From: Deltaproteobacteria bacterium | GTDB lineage: Bacteria > Myxococcota_A > Polyangia > GCA-2747355 | Direction of reading: 5' to 3' | Assembly: GCA_020633415.1 (NCBI GenBank) | Contig: JACKDQ010000001.1 | Location: 496,001-560,000 of the forward strand | Length of the DNA stretch: 64,000 bases | Shown here: piece by piece, positions 40,236 to 48,578 of the stretch | Layout: every line of letters starts with the position of its first letter | Numbering within the stretch: the stretch's first letter is position 1 | Notes under the pieces: generated by a model | What the model was told of the DNA's origin: nothing | Databases searched by the model: none | What the model saw: only the letters and a program-made list of their open reading frames with translations | Position numbers and translations under genes: made by a program

Positions 40236-40736
40236 ATGCATCGACAATCCTGCGTGGCGTCTCTCTATTCTTTGCTTGTTGTGACGATCTGCCTGTGCGC
40301 CTGCGGCGATTCGGGCAGTTACCGGCTGAGTTGGACCTTGGGTTGCGCCGACGCGCGTGGGCCCTGCCAGGTCGTGAGTGTTTTTTCCTGCGCTCAGGTC
40401 GGTATCGACCAGGTGCAGGTTGAAGCGGTTCGCGACGGCAAGGCTAGCGTTTCACGCTTTCCCTGTTTCGACAGGCTCGATGGTGCCAAGGCGACGGGGC
40501 CTGGGCTGGCCGCGGGCGAGTTCACGCTCAACGTGGTTGGTTTGACCCCCGATGGTCATGTCTTGACCGACGCGGTGTCGCAAACGGTGACCATCCCGGA
40601 GAGCGGCGTTGTCGAGGTTAGCGTCGACATTTCGGTGGCCAAGCAGTGCGCCGATGGCGTTGACAACGACGGAGATGGCGCCACCGATGCCTTTGATCCG
40701 CAGTGCTCAAGCGCCGACGACGACAGTGAGCGTTGA
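40236..40736 (+). CDS. Lipoprotein with 'putative metal-binding' DGVDNDGDG motif
   Basis: A 166-residue lipoprotein (lipobox CLCACG). The mature part begins with a domain containing three spaced cysteines (LGCADARGPCQV, FSCAQVG) and a beta-sandwich-like stretch, and ends with CADGVDNDGDGATDAFDPQC, the calcium-binding-like motif that recurs at the ends of myxobacterial surface proteins. ATG at 40236 is taken; the frame is open from TTG 40200. Its stop overlaps the start of the rhomboid-like gene (TGATG), so they are likely translated together. Confidence 0.85.
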   Translation: MHRQSCVASLYSLLVVTICLCACGDSGSYRLSWTLGCADARGPCQVVSVFSCAQVGIDQVQVEAVRDGKASVSRFPCFDRLDGAKATGPGLAAGEFTLNVVGLTPDGHVLTDAVSQTVTIPESGVVEVSVDISVAKQCADGVDNDGDGATDAFDPQCSSADDDSER

Positions 40737-41443
40737 TGCGGCGTCAGATCGTCCTACCGCCCGACGCAAAGATCGTTCGCCTGGGCGGTCGCCCGTCGCG
40801 CCTGATGTGGACGTTGCTCGTCGTACAGAGCGCGATCTTTTTGCTCTTCGTCTTTGCCGATGGGCCGGTTTGGATCGCTGAGAATCTCGCGCTTAGTGCT
40901 GCGCGCGCGCTCGGCCTGTTTCAGCTCTACCAGCCGCTCACCGCACCGTGGGTTCACGTCGAGGTCCGACCGATTCTGGTCAACTTAGCGACGCTGTGGT
41001 TCGCCGGTTCGGCGCTCGAACGTTGGTGGGGCGCGCGGCGTTTCTTCATCTTTTACTACAGCTGCGCCGTCGGTGGGATGCTGCTGGCGATGTTTGTCGG
41101 CATGGCCTGGCCAACGCTGATCGTTTCCGGGACGGCGGGTGCAACCAGCGCACTGTTGCTTGGTCTCGCGATGATCTTTCCACAGCACATGGTCTACTTC
41201 TACGGCATCTTTCCGATGCGCGCTAAGTGGCTCGGTGCGCTGTTGTTGGTGTTCATCGCCGTCGGGAGCATCTTTGGGCGCAGCTATCTGCAGGTCGCGC
41301 TGCAACTTGGCGGTGCCTTGACTGCGCTGCTGTTTCTGCTTTCACCCCGGCGCTGGTGGGCGCAGCGAAAAGTTGCGCGTGCCAAGCGCCGTTTTCGGGT
41401 GATCGATGGGCGTTCGCAGGACGGCCCAACCTACCTGAACTAA
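40736..41443 (+). CDS. Rhomboid-like membrane protein lacking the catalytic Ser and His
   Basis: A 235-residue polytopic membrane protein with the rhomboid layout: helix 1 (LMWTLLVVQSAIFLLFVF), then YQPLTAPWVHVE with the conserved L1-loop and Asn in NLATLWFAGSALERWWG, two more helices, FFYGIFPMRAKWL-type loop, and a final helix. In active rhomboids helix 4 carries GxSG; here the aligned residues are GTAG (SGTAGATSALL). The catalytic histidine position in helix 6 is Gln (LQLGGALTALL). It therefore looks like an inactive rhomboid, which would bind rather than cut membrane proteins. It is coupled to a lipoprotein gene. Confidence 0.85.
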   Translation: MRRQIVLPPDAKIVRLGGRPSRLMWTLLVVQSAIFLLFVFADGPVWIAENLALSAARALGLFQLYQPLTAPWVHVEVRPILVNLATLWFAGSALERWWGARRFFIFYYSCAVGGMLLAMFVGMAWPTLIVSGTAGATSALLLGLAMIFPQHMVYFYGIFPMRAKWLGALLLVFIAVGSIFGRSYLQVALQLGGALTALLFLLSPRRWWAQRKVARAKRRFRVIDGRSQDGPTYLN

Positions 41444-41509
41444 CGCGCAGATCTCTGAATTCAGCATGTTCGCTCGGGTGCGCTGCTGGCTAGGCTAGTT
41501 GCCGACTTC

Positions 41510-41537
41510 TTGACTTGCCGCCCCGATTCCTTATTAT
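41510..41537 (+). promoter_or_regulatory. Sigma-70-type promoter for the FHA sigma-54 activator gene
   Basis: TTGACT, 16 bases, TATTAT. Predicted start about 41544, giving a leader of some 42 bases before the ATG at 41586. Confidence 0.6.
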
Positions 41538-41585
41538 CAGCCTCAAAGGCAGCGTACTTTTTCCTACAGGAACAACGGAACGGAT

Positions 41586-43010
41586 ATGTCGGAAAACGCG
41601 AGCGACCACGCAGCAGTTACAACGATCTTCGATGGTGGGCGGGCCACTGTCCGACATCTGCGCAAGGCGAAAATCGTAATCGTTTCCGGTAAAGATGCGG
41701 GCAAAGAGCTCGAGCTGGACAAGCAGAAGGTCAGCGGCGGCCGCAGCATCATCAACGGCATCGTGTTGACCGACAAAGCGGTTTCGGGGACCCACTTCGA
41801 AATCATCGGCGATGATGACGGCTACCGTCTGGTCGACCTCGACAGCACCAACGGAACGTTCGTCGGCGACGTGCGCATCAAAGAGGTGTTCTTGCGTCCA
41901 GGGACGACGTTTCGCGCGGGTCACACCGAGTTGCGTTTTCAGCCGCTCGATGACGTGGTCGAGATCCAGCTCAGCGCCAAGGACCGCTTTGGTCCGGTGC
42001 TCGGCGCCAGCGTCAAGATGCGCGAGATGTTCGCCACGCTGGAGAAGGTCTCACCGTCGGATCTGACCGTACTGATCACCGGAAACACCGGTACCGGTAA
42101 AGAGCTGGTCGCCCGCGGCATCCACGAAAACAGCCCGCGGCGCAATAAGCCACTGGTTGTGCTCGATTGCGGCGCGATTCCCAAAGAGCTGATCGAGTCG
42201 ACATTGTTTGGTCACGAAAAGGGCGCCTTCACCGGTGCGGTTGGCCAGCACCGCGGCTGCTTTGAGCAAGCCAACGGCGGCACGATCTTTCTCGACGAAA
42301 TCGGCGAGCTGGACGTCAATTTGCAGCCCAAGCTGCTGCGCGTGCTGGAAAATCGTGAGCTCAAGCGCGTTGGTGGCGACAAGACGCTCAAGATCGATGT
42401 GCGCGTGTTGGCCGCGACCAACCGCGACCTGCGTCAGATGGTTAACAACGGCACATTCCGCGAGGACCTCTATTTCCGCCTTTCGGTGATTCATGTGCAC
42501 AACCCGCTGTTGCGCGATCGCAAGGAAGATATCCCGCAGTTGGTCCATTTCTTCTTGGCCGATGTTGCGGCGCGTCGCGGCATGTCGATGAATGTCGCGG
42601 TCGATGCGATGCAAGCACTGGTCGCCTACTCCTGGCCAGGCAACGTTCGCGAGTTGCGTAATGTGATCGAGCGTGCGGCCTCACTATGTGACACGCCAAC
42701 GATCACCCGACCCGATCTCTCGCTCGGTCGTATCGGCAACGTTGAGCACGTCCCCGATGTCTCCAACATGCCTGGTCCGGGTGTGGGCGGCGACGCTGGC
42801 GGTGCCGGCGTGGTCGATGCTGCGTTGCTCGAGCCCGGGGTGACCTTCAAGGAAGCCAAGCAGCAAGTACTCGACAATTTCGAACGGGCCTATCTTGCGC
42901 GGTTGCTCGACCGCAACAAGGGCAACATCACGCGTTCGGCCCATGAGGCCGGTTTGACCCGCTATCACCTGCGCGAGCTGCTCAAGCGTCACAACCTCTC
43001 GCCGTCATAG
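41586..43010 (+). CDS. FHA-domain sigma-54-dependent transcriptional activator (NtrC-type AAA+)
   Basis: A 474-residue enhancer-binding protein that opens sigma-54 promoters with ATP. Domains: FHA at about 28-118, with SGTHFEI and DLDSTNGTFVG, which binds phosphothreonine and replaces the usual receiver domain; AAA+ at about 138-370, with Walker A GNTGTGKE (166-173), the sigma-54 contact loop GAFTGA (213-218), Walker B GGTIFLDEI; and a Fis-type helix-turn-helix at about 430-470. FHA activators answer to Ser/Thr kinases in myxobacteria; no such kinase gene is in the window. It is a candidate regulator for the sigma-54 promoters seen here, but that link is inference. Confidence 0.97.
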   Translation: MSENASDHAAVTTIFDGGRATVRHLRKAKIVIVSGKDAGKELELDKQKVSGGRSIINGIVLTDKAVSGTHFEIIGDDDGYRLVDLDSTNGTFVGDVRIKEVFLRPGTTFRAGHTELRFQPLDDVVEIQLSAKDRFGPVLGASVKMREMFATLEKVSPSDLTVLITGNTGTGKELVARGIHENSPRRNKPLVVLDCGAIPKELIESTLFGHEKGAFTGAVGQHRGCFEQANGGTIFLDEIGELDVNLQPKLLRVLENRELKRVGGDKTLKIDVRVLAATNRDLRQMVNNGTFREDLYFRLSVIHVHNPLLRDRKEDIPQLVHFFLADVAARRGMSMNVAVDAMQALVAYSWPGNVRELRNVIERAASLCDTPTITRPDLSLGRIGNVEHVPDVSNMPGPGVGGDAGGAGVVDAALLEPGVTFKEAKQQVLDNFERAYLARLLDRNKGNITRSAHEAGLTRYHLRELLKRHNLSPS

Positions 43011-43035
43011 TCGATCGGCGGGTTTGGGTTTGCAG

Positions 43036-43581
43036 ATGCGCATCTCCCGCGTTTGGTCGTTCGCCGCGCGTTGTCTGCCGTTGGTCTTGCTGATCGGCAC
43101 GGCGTCGAGCTGCAGGAAGGCACCTCCAGCTGAGCCCGAGGTGCTCGCCTTGCGGGCGTTTTTTGAAGCGATGCGAGGTTCGGACCGACAGGCGGTTTTT
43201 GACGCGCTTACGCCCGAGCTGCAGAAGCGTTTGGTGACAAACGCCAAGCTGGCGACAGCCCAGACCGGTGGACAGCGCCAGTACAAGCCGATCGATCTGA
43301 TCGGCGGCAGCCTGATGTATCGCTGGCGCGAGCGCCCCAAGCAGTTCAAGTTGGTTAACAGCAATGGCCGCGCGGCGCTGATCGAGGTGATTGGTGGCGA
43401 GCAGGGCGCCGATGTCGTCGAACGCTGGCAGCTTAGGCGGGTCGGCAAGACCTGGCGGGTGCTGCTGCCTGCGGGCTCCGACGCGTCGCAACCGAGTGCG
43501 TCGCAACCGAGTGCGTCGCAACCGAGTGCGTCGCAACCGAGTGCGTCGCAACCGAGTGGGTCTGGGCCAGCGGGCAAGTAG
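43036..43581 (+). CDS. Lipoprotein with C-terminal SASQP repeats
   Basis: A 181-residue lipoprotein (lipobox TASSC). The mature domain of about 110 residues (LRAFFEAMRGSDRQAVFDALTPELQKRL ... ADVVERWQLRRVGKTWRVLLP, read in segments) looks like an NTF2/SnoaL-type or DUF4878-type small domain: helical start, curved sheet at the end. The last 35 residues are five SASQP repeats and a Gly/Ser tail. It begins 25 bases after the sigma-54 activator stop and may share its transcript; the ATG at 43036 has no strong Shine-Dalgarno. Confidence 0.78.
   Translation: MRISRVWSFAARCLPLVLLIGTASSCRKAPPAEPEVLALRAFFEAMRGSDRQAVFDALTPELQKRLVTNAKLATAQTGGQRQYKPIDLIGGSLMYRWRERPKQFKLVNSNGRAALIEVIGGEQGADVVERWQLRRVGKTWRVLLPAGSDASQPSASQPSASQPSASQPSASQPSGSGPAGK
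43483..43557 (+). repeat. Minisatellite of five 15-base units encoding SASQP
   Basis: Five perfect copies of GCGTCGCAACCGAGT near the 3' end of the lipoprotein gene. Unit length keeps the frame. Confidence 0.95.
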
Positions 43582-43603
43582 CGCGAGCGCTCAGCGCCTC
43601 GGG

Positions 43604-45667
43604 CTAAGGGCTGACGAAGAGCGGTACGCCATCGCGGAAAAACGTCGCGAGAAAGTTGTCGATCTGTGTGATCGCGCGTGGGACGCGAAAGGCGACAAAG
43701 TGGCCGTCCGATCGGCAGACCCCGTTGTCGCAGAAGTGGCCGCTGGCGCAACCGATGCCCTCGGCGTTGCAGCTCCTGCCCGTTTGCGGCGCGCGAAACT
43801 GCATCAATCCGGCACTAACGCGGGTGTAGTCGACCTCGAGGTTGCCAGCTAGTGGCAGGGACTGGGCGCCAAGCTGGCGCAGCGCCAGCTCCGGTACTTC
43901 TTGCAGCACAGGGCCAACCTGCGGCAGGCCGGCGGCGGTGGCCAGCGCTTCGGTTGTGCGCGTTGGCGTGTAGTGGTCGATCAAACCCTCAGTGATCAGC
44001 ACGTGGCGCGGCTGCCCTTTCGGATGCTTAATGAAGCGATGCGCGTAATTGATCGGGTCGGCGACTTCGAGCAGCTGCTGCATCAGCGTGGCGACCGGGT
44101 GAAACAGGTCGACCGGCTCGGCCACCGCGGCGCGCACCAGCGCGGTTACATCGACGGGCTCGGTCTTTTGTAGCAGCGAGAGTGCGCCGTGACCGCCGGC
44201 TCCGGAAAGCACCGCGATGTCGACGGTGGGCTCGGTGCCGACGAACAGTGATCCGGTCAACGCGCCTTGCGAATGACCAAAAAAGGCGATCCGGCTGAGG
44301 TCAAAACGCGCGGTATAGCCCAACGGCTGGCTCTGCTGCGAGTTAGCATCGATCAACTTGCTAAACGACAGCTGGCGGACGAGTGCGAGCAGACTGAAAT
44401 TATCGGCGGCACCCTGCAGCACGTTGGCGACGGCAGCCCGCGGATTGAGTACGTTAAAGAAGGTCAGCGATGGTTCGCTCGAGGCTGGGGCGCGCGGGCC
44501 GTGCAGTGGTTGGTCGATGCCGATCACCGCCATTGCTGCGACCAATGCGCCTGAGCGATTGACCGATGAAAGGCGTTGGGCGATGCCATTGCTGACAAAG
44601 GTTCGATAATCGCCACCCGTCCCATGGGCATAAAGAACGATCGGCCAGCCGCCGGCTGGCATCGGTCCGCGGGGCAGGCTGATCGCAAAGCGGATGCGCT
44701 CACTGCCGGCGATCTTGATCTGGCCTTGGGCGTCTCGCGCCAGGCTACCGCCGTCTTCGACCAGCTGATACGGTCGGGTCCCCGTTTGGAAGGTCGGTAC
44801 GTCGAATGCGCCTTCGAGCAGGTAGTACGTCGGGGTCTGGGAAGTCAGTTCGAGTGGCTGCATCGTGGGCGGTGGCAATGCCTTGACCAGCGCGTAGATC
44901 TGCTCGAGCGGCTCGGTGTGGCGGCCGGTGGTAAACACGCTTGCGGAGACCACGCCGGTTGTGCCGCTATCGCGCAGGTAGTCGCGCAGCGGTTGGTACG
45001 TGGTGTGCGCTTGCTTGCTGATCGAAAATTGCGGCTTCCATTGCGCGCTGAGTAGTTGTTCGAGCGCCGGGGCAGCGACCACCGGTTCTCCCTGAGCGTC
45101 GAGCAATGCATCGCTGATGATCAGCGCGTGGCGCTCGCCCGGGCGGGCTGGAAAGCCCAGCGCGGGTAGCACCGCAAGGCTGTTGTTGGCGATATATTTG
45201 CCGGCGTTGGCGACAAAGCGCGATTCGATGGGAATCGCCTCGCCGTAGGCGCTCGACGTTGGCTCGATATTCACCAAGCGGACCGCTGAGCTAAACGACG
45301 TACTGTCTGCGACTCTCGGCAAGGTGCGCGGGTCGATCGGTCGGGAAAAGCGCAAATGCGAGGCCCCGTTGCTGGAGAACCCGGACTCACCACTTTCGAC
45401 GATCGCGCCATAGATGCCCAAGACGCCGATCAATTGCTCGGGCAGATCACGTAGGTCGATCGTGCCGTCGGCGCGCCGGCGCAGATCGTTGGGGTAAGGC
45501 ACGTCGAACAGTTGGCCGTCGAGGTCAAACAGCGCCGAGGTCGGCGGCTGGTCGGCGCTGTTACAGGCACAGAGCAGCAGTGCGTTGATCAGCAGCGCGT
45601 TGATCAGCAGTACACCGACACGCCGGGCGAATCGCAGGCTGCGAGGATTATCAGCGGCGATGGTCAT
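43604..45667 (-). CDS. Large alpha/beta-hydrolase lipoprotein (paralogue of 4786-7311)
   Basis: A 687-residue lipoprotein hydrolase (lipobox LLCAC) starting at the ATG at 45667; an ATG at 45715 is an alternative. It shares with the 841-residue protein the order: FDVPYPNDLRR, a beta-rich middle (RFSRPIDPRTLP), AVF/SVFTTG, GWPIVLYAHGTGGD, nucleophile elbow GHSQG, SGAGGHG and a closing FFRDGVPLFVSP. It lacks the four N-terminal Cys modules but has one Cys-rich piece near the C-terminus (CNAEGIGCASGHFCDNGVC). It is probably a surface esterase; substrate unknown. A promoter with -10 seven bases before the ATG suggests a leaderless transcript. Confidence 0.82.
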   Translation of the reverse strand: MTIAADNPRSLRFARRVGVLLINALLINALLLCACNSADQPPTSALFDLDGQLFDVPYPNDLRRRADGTIDLRDLPEQLIGVLGIYGAIVESGESGFSSNGASHLRFSRPIDPRTLPRVADSTSFSSAVRLVNIEPTSSAYGEAIPIESRFVANAGKYIANNSLAVLPALGFPARPGERHALIISDALLDAQGEPVVAAPALEQLLSAQWKPQFSISKQAHTTYQPLRDYLRDSGTTGVVSASVFTTGRHTEPLEQIYALVKALPPPTMQPLELTSQTPTYYLLEGAFDVPTFQTGTRPYQLVEDGGSLARDAQGQIKIAGSERIRFAISLPRGPMPAGGWPIVLYAHGTGGDYRTFVSNGIAQRLSSVNRSGALVAAMAVIGIDQPLHGPRAPASSEPSLTFFNVLNPRAAVANVLQGAADNFSLLALVRQLSFSKLIDANSQQSQPLGYTARFDLSRIAFFGHSQGALTGSLFVGTEPTVDIAVLSGAGGHGALSLLQKTEPVDVTALVRAAVAEPVDLFHPVATLMQQLLEVADPINYAHRFIKHPKGQPRHVLITEGLIDHYTPTRTTEALATAAGLPQVGPVLQEVPELALRQLGAQSLPLAGNLEVDYTRVSAGLMQFRAPQTGRSCNAEGIGCASGHFCDNGVCRSDGHFVAFRVPRAITQIDNFLATFFRDGVPLFVSP
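45581..45610 (-). repeat. 15-base in-frame duplication in a signal peptide
   Basis: Two 15-base units differing at one base encode the repeated ALLIN part of the hydrophobic core of the lipoprotein signal peptide. Confidence 0.85.
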
Positions 45668-45674
45668 GCTAGCC

Positions 45675-45702
45675 AGTATCACGCTCTTTGGCAGTTGGAC
45701 AA
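45675..45702 (-). promoter_or_regulatory. Sigma-70-type promoter for the hydrolase lipoprotein, probable leaderless transcript
   Basis: Minus strand TTGTCC, 16 bases, GATACT, then seven bases to the ATG at 45667. No Shine-Dalgarno sequence. Confidence 0.42.
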
Positions 45703-45796
45703 TCTGCCAATGCATCGCGTGTGAAGTTGGTCGGCGATTGCCGGGCGATGGTGTGCTGTGTGCGGCAGAGCTCGCTAGAGCGCTCGCCGCGTGGCG

Positions 45797-47575
45797 TCAT
45801 TCGCCGAGATTTCCGCGGTTTTCGGCGCGCACGGAGATTTGCAGCTTGCGCACCGCTCGGGCTTGAATCTGGCGTACCCGCTCGCGGGTGATGCCCAATT
45901 CCCGTCCGACCTCTTCGAGGGTCTGCGGGAGGTTACCCTCGAGGCCGAAGCGCCGCTTGATCACTTCCTGCTCGCGGTCGCGCAGATCACCCATTGCCCG
46001 GGTGATCTGCTCCCACTGACCCTTGCTGCTGACCTCTTCGAATGGCGACGGCGCTTCTTTGTCCGCGATCAGTGTGCCCAGCTCGGTTTCGCCGTCTTCC
46101 CCCACGGGCAGTTCCCAGCGCAGCGTCTTGCGCGAGGCATCCATGATTTCGGTGACACGGTCGACCGGAATCTCCAGGCGCTGGGCGAGTTCTTCGGAGG
46201 TCGGCTCGCGGCCGAGCTCCAGCACGTGACGGCGGCTTTCCTTGACCAGTTTGCGGATCGCTTCGCGCACATGCACGGGCAGGCGGATCGTGCGGGTCTG
46301 GTTGGCGATCGCACGCGAGATCGCATGGCGGATCCACCAGGTGCCGTAGGTTGAGAATTTGTAGCCGCGTCGGTGGTCGAACTTTTCGACGGCGCGCATC
46401 AAGCCCAGGTTGCCCTCTTGCACCAACTCGAGGAACGGCAGCCCGCGATTGACGTACTTGGCGGCGATGTGGACGACGAGCCGCTGGTTGGCCAAGACGA
46501 GCTCGTCTTTGGCTCGTTGGGCCTTGGCTTCAGCTGCCAGCAGCTGGCGGTGCGCCTTGAGGATTTCATCGGTGGTCAAACCGAGCTTGCGTTCGAGCGT
46601 CCGAATTCGGCGTTCGGCGTTTTTGATCAGCCGCATACTTTCAGCCAGCTGGTCGTCGGTGATCACGCTCTCTAGCGGCTGGCCGCCCTCTTCAAGCGGC
46701 GGGATGGCAAACTCAGCGGTGGTAAAGGCCTGGAGTTTGGGGTTACCACTTCGCCGTCTTGCGCGAACGAGTCGGCGAAGGTCGGCCGCCGTGAGTTTGG
46801 CCGAACGCTCTACTTCGTCGATCCCGGTCATCGAGTCTTCGACGCGTGCGGCGAGATCTTTGACGCGCCGAATCAGCTGCTCGATGTAGCTCTCGCGAAA
46901 GTCAAGCTGGGTCAGCTGGTCGAGCATCTCGTCGCGGTTAGCGCGCAGCTTGGCGCGTAGATCTTCGCGCTGCTCTTCAGTGAGCTTTTTTGTTTTTGCA
47001 TCGAGCGTGTCGTTGAGCGCGCGGTTTTCGCGGTGAAGCTTGCCCAGCGCCGTGTAAACCTCGACGAATGTCGCCTTAGCGCCGCGCCCACGTACGGTGT
47101 CATCATCGTCGATGTCGTCATCATCGTCATCGTCGTCCTCGACGATATCAAACACGTCGTCGCTGCCCGCCTTGGTCTTCTTGCCGACGGTGACGATCTC
47201 ATCGACTGCGATGTTTGTCGCCAGTGCTGCGCGCAGCAATTCAAGTCGGGCGTCCTCGAGCCGCTTGGCCGCGTCGACCTCCGCGGCCTTGGTCAGCAAG
47301 GGCACCGACTTCAGTTGGCGCATGTAGATCGTGACCGGATCAGCGCTGTCGCTGCTCGCGGCTGCGCCGCTGCTGCGCTGACCCTCGCCTGCTTCTTTGC
47401 CGCCGTCGAGTCCGACGACCTCGATGCCGTCGTCGGCGAGGTCGGTCAGCAGCTCGTCCATCTGCTCGGTGGTTTGCGTGACCGGCGAGTGATAAACGAT
47501 CTCGTCGAGCGTTACGAAGCCTTTTTCGCGGCCCTTGCGGACAAGGTCGCCTGTGCCCTTGGTGCTAGTGCTCAT
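45797..47575 (-). CDS. rpoD: RpoD-family (group 1 or 2) RNA polymerase sigma factor
   Basis: A 592-residue sigma-70 protein. Region 1.1 is recognisable (GREKGFVTLDEIVYHSP ... DELLTDLADDGIEVVGLD), then region 1.2 (DPVTIYMRQLKSVPLLT), a non-conserved insert with a run of aspartates, region 2 (LPFLELVQEGNLGLMRAVEKF, YKFSTYGTWWIRHAISRAI), region 3 and region 4 (TLEEVGRELGITRERVRQI). Region 1.1 and the insert say primary sigma factor; regions 2.4 to 4 (NQTRTIRLPVHV, RERVRQIQ) read more like RpoS-type group 2. The residue that contacts base -12, Gln in E. coli RpoD (Q437), is His here. It is not beside dnaG. Confidence 0.93.
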   Translation of the reverse strand: MSTSTKGTGDLVRKGREKGFVTLDEIVYHSPVTQTTEQMDELLTDLADDGIEVVGLDGGKEAGEGQRSSGAAASSDSADPVTIYMRQLKSVPLLTKAAEVDAAKRLEDARLELLRAALATNIAVDEIVTVGKKTKAGSDDVFDIVEDDDDDDDDIDDDDTVRGRGAKATFVEVYTALGKLHRENRALNDTLDAKTKKLTEEQREDLRAKLRANRDEMLDQLTQLDFRESYIEQLIRRVKDLAARVEDSMTGIDEVERSAKLTAADLRRLVRARRRSGNPKLQAFTTAEFAIPPLEEGGQPLESVITDDQLAESMRLIKNAERRIRTLERKLGLTTDEILKAHRQLLAAEAKAQRAKDELVLANQRLVVHIAAKYVNRGLPFLELVQEGNLGLMRAVEKFDHRRGYKFSTYGTWWIRHAISRAIANQTRTIRLPVHVREAIRKLVKESRRHVLELGREPTSEELAQRLEIPVDRVTEIMDASRKTLRWELPVGEDGETELGTLIADKEAPSPFEEVSSKGQWEQITRAMGDLRDREQEVIKRRFGLEGNLPQTLEEVGRELGITRERVRQIQARAVRKLQISVRAENRGNLGE

Positions 47576-47718
47576 ACGGTGATCTGTAGGACTCTATTTT
47601 CGGTCATCCCGATGGCGATCTCCACAGCGATTTTGGGTGTGGCCTAAAATCGGGCGCTGGGCGGCAATCCCTGGCGCTCTGTGGGTTCTACGTGGTGAAC
47701 AGTGGGTATCTCGTCGTG

Positions 47719-48402
47719 TTACTTCCGACGCGGAACTAAGCGGATCGGGCGTCGATCTTCGTCGGTGGGATCTTCTTCGACCTCGCCAATTGGCTGTTGC
47801 TGGACCGCGAAAGCATCGGTTTTGCGACGGACCAGGGGCACCGGTTTGCGGTCCGGCACGTAATCATCGGGTTGGAGGTCGCGATCGGCGAGCAAGTCGC
47901 GGCTGATCGCCGGATGTATGCCGCTTTTCGTCCGTTCACGAAACACCCGGTTGACCCGCTCATTGGTGTCTTCGTCGGCGTGTCGGTCTTCGAGCAGAAA
48001 ACTGTCGTCGGCCTGAGGAATCGGCGTCACTGGGGTGATCCCGGCGTATTCGTGGTGTGGAACGCGCGCGTAGAGTGCTGCGAGGATGCGGTGTAGTCGG
48101 GGGATGTCGGGGTAGATCGTGATAATGCGGCGGCAGAGCGCGATGGCGCTCATCACTTGGTCTTGGGCGACGTACGCCCGTAAGACCCCCTCGTAGTGCA
48201 CCAACGCCTCCTCAACACGACCGAGGCGCAGTTGGATCGCCGCGACGCGCAGACGGTCGGGTGTATTACGAGGGTTGTCTCGTAGCCGCGCCGAATAGAC
48301 TTTGAGGTCGGAGAGCAATTCTTGCTCGGACTTACCGCTGACCCAGCGCTCGGCACTGTCGGCGTCGTGGGCGATTTCTCGTTGGGATGGCGAGTCGGTC
48401 AT
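47719..48402 (-). CDS. TPR-like cytosolic protein
   Basis: A 227-residue protein. Residues about 25-110 form two or three tetratricopeptide-like helical pairs (PDRLRVAAIQLRLGRVEEALVHYEGVL, then DQVMSAIALCRRIITIYPDIPRLHRILAAL). The remaining half is acidic, Arg/Pro-rich and likely disordered. Myxobacterial relatives of this type sit next to type-IV-pilus or signalling genes, but nothing in this neighbourhood settles the role. It is transcribed away from the adenosine deaminase gene. Confidence 0.72.
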   Translation of the reverse strand: MTDSPSQREIAHDADSAERWVSGKSEQELLSDLKVYSARLRDNPRNTPDRLRVAAIQLRLGRVEEALVHYEGVLRAYVAQDQVMSAIALCRRIITIYPDIPRLHRILAALYARVPHHEYAGITPVTPIPQADDSFLLEDRHADEDTNERVNRVFRERTKSGIHPAISRDLLADRDLQPDDYVPDRKPVPLVRRKTDAFAVQQQPIGEVEEDPTDEDRRPIRLVPRRK

Positions 48403-48578
48403 CTGCTGTTTGTCCAGTTTACCATCGACGGCATCTTCGCCCGAGACTTTCTCAGCGAGGCGAAGTCGACGGGTGAGCGATCGTGCAGTAAACTAGCAGT
48501 GGCGATTCGCCGCGAAGATCTCGCCGTCAGTGCGCTGTGCAGCGAGATGCAAGATGCCAGCATTATTGGAGGAGCTCT

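Noticed and set aside
47097..47160. Run of aspartate codons in the sigma factor gene considered as a frameshift or sequencing fault
   Set aside because: The acidic insert between regions 1.2 and 2 is a normal variable part of primary sigma factors and the frame continues correctly on both sides.
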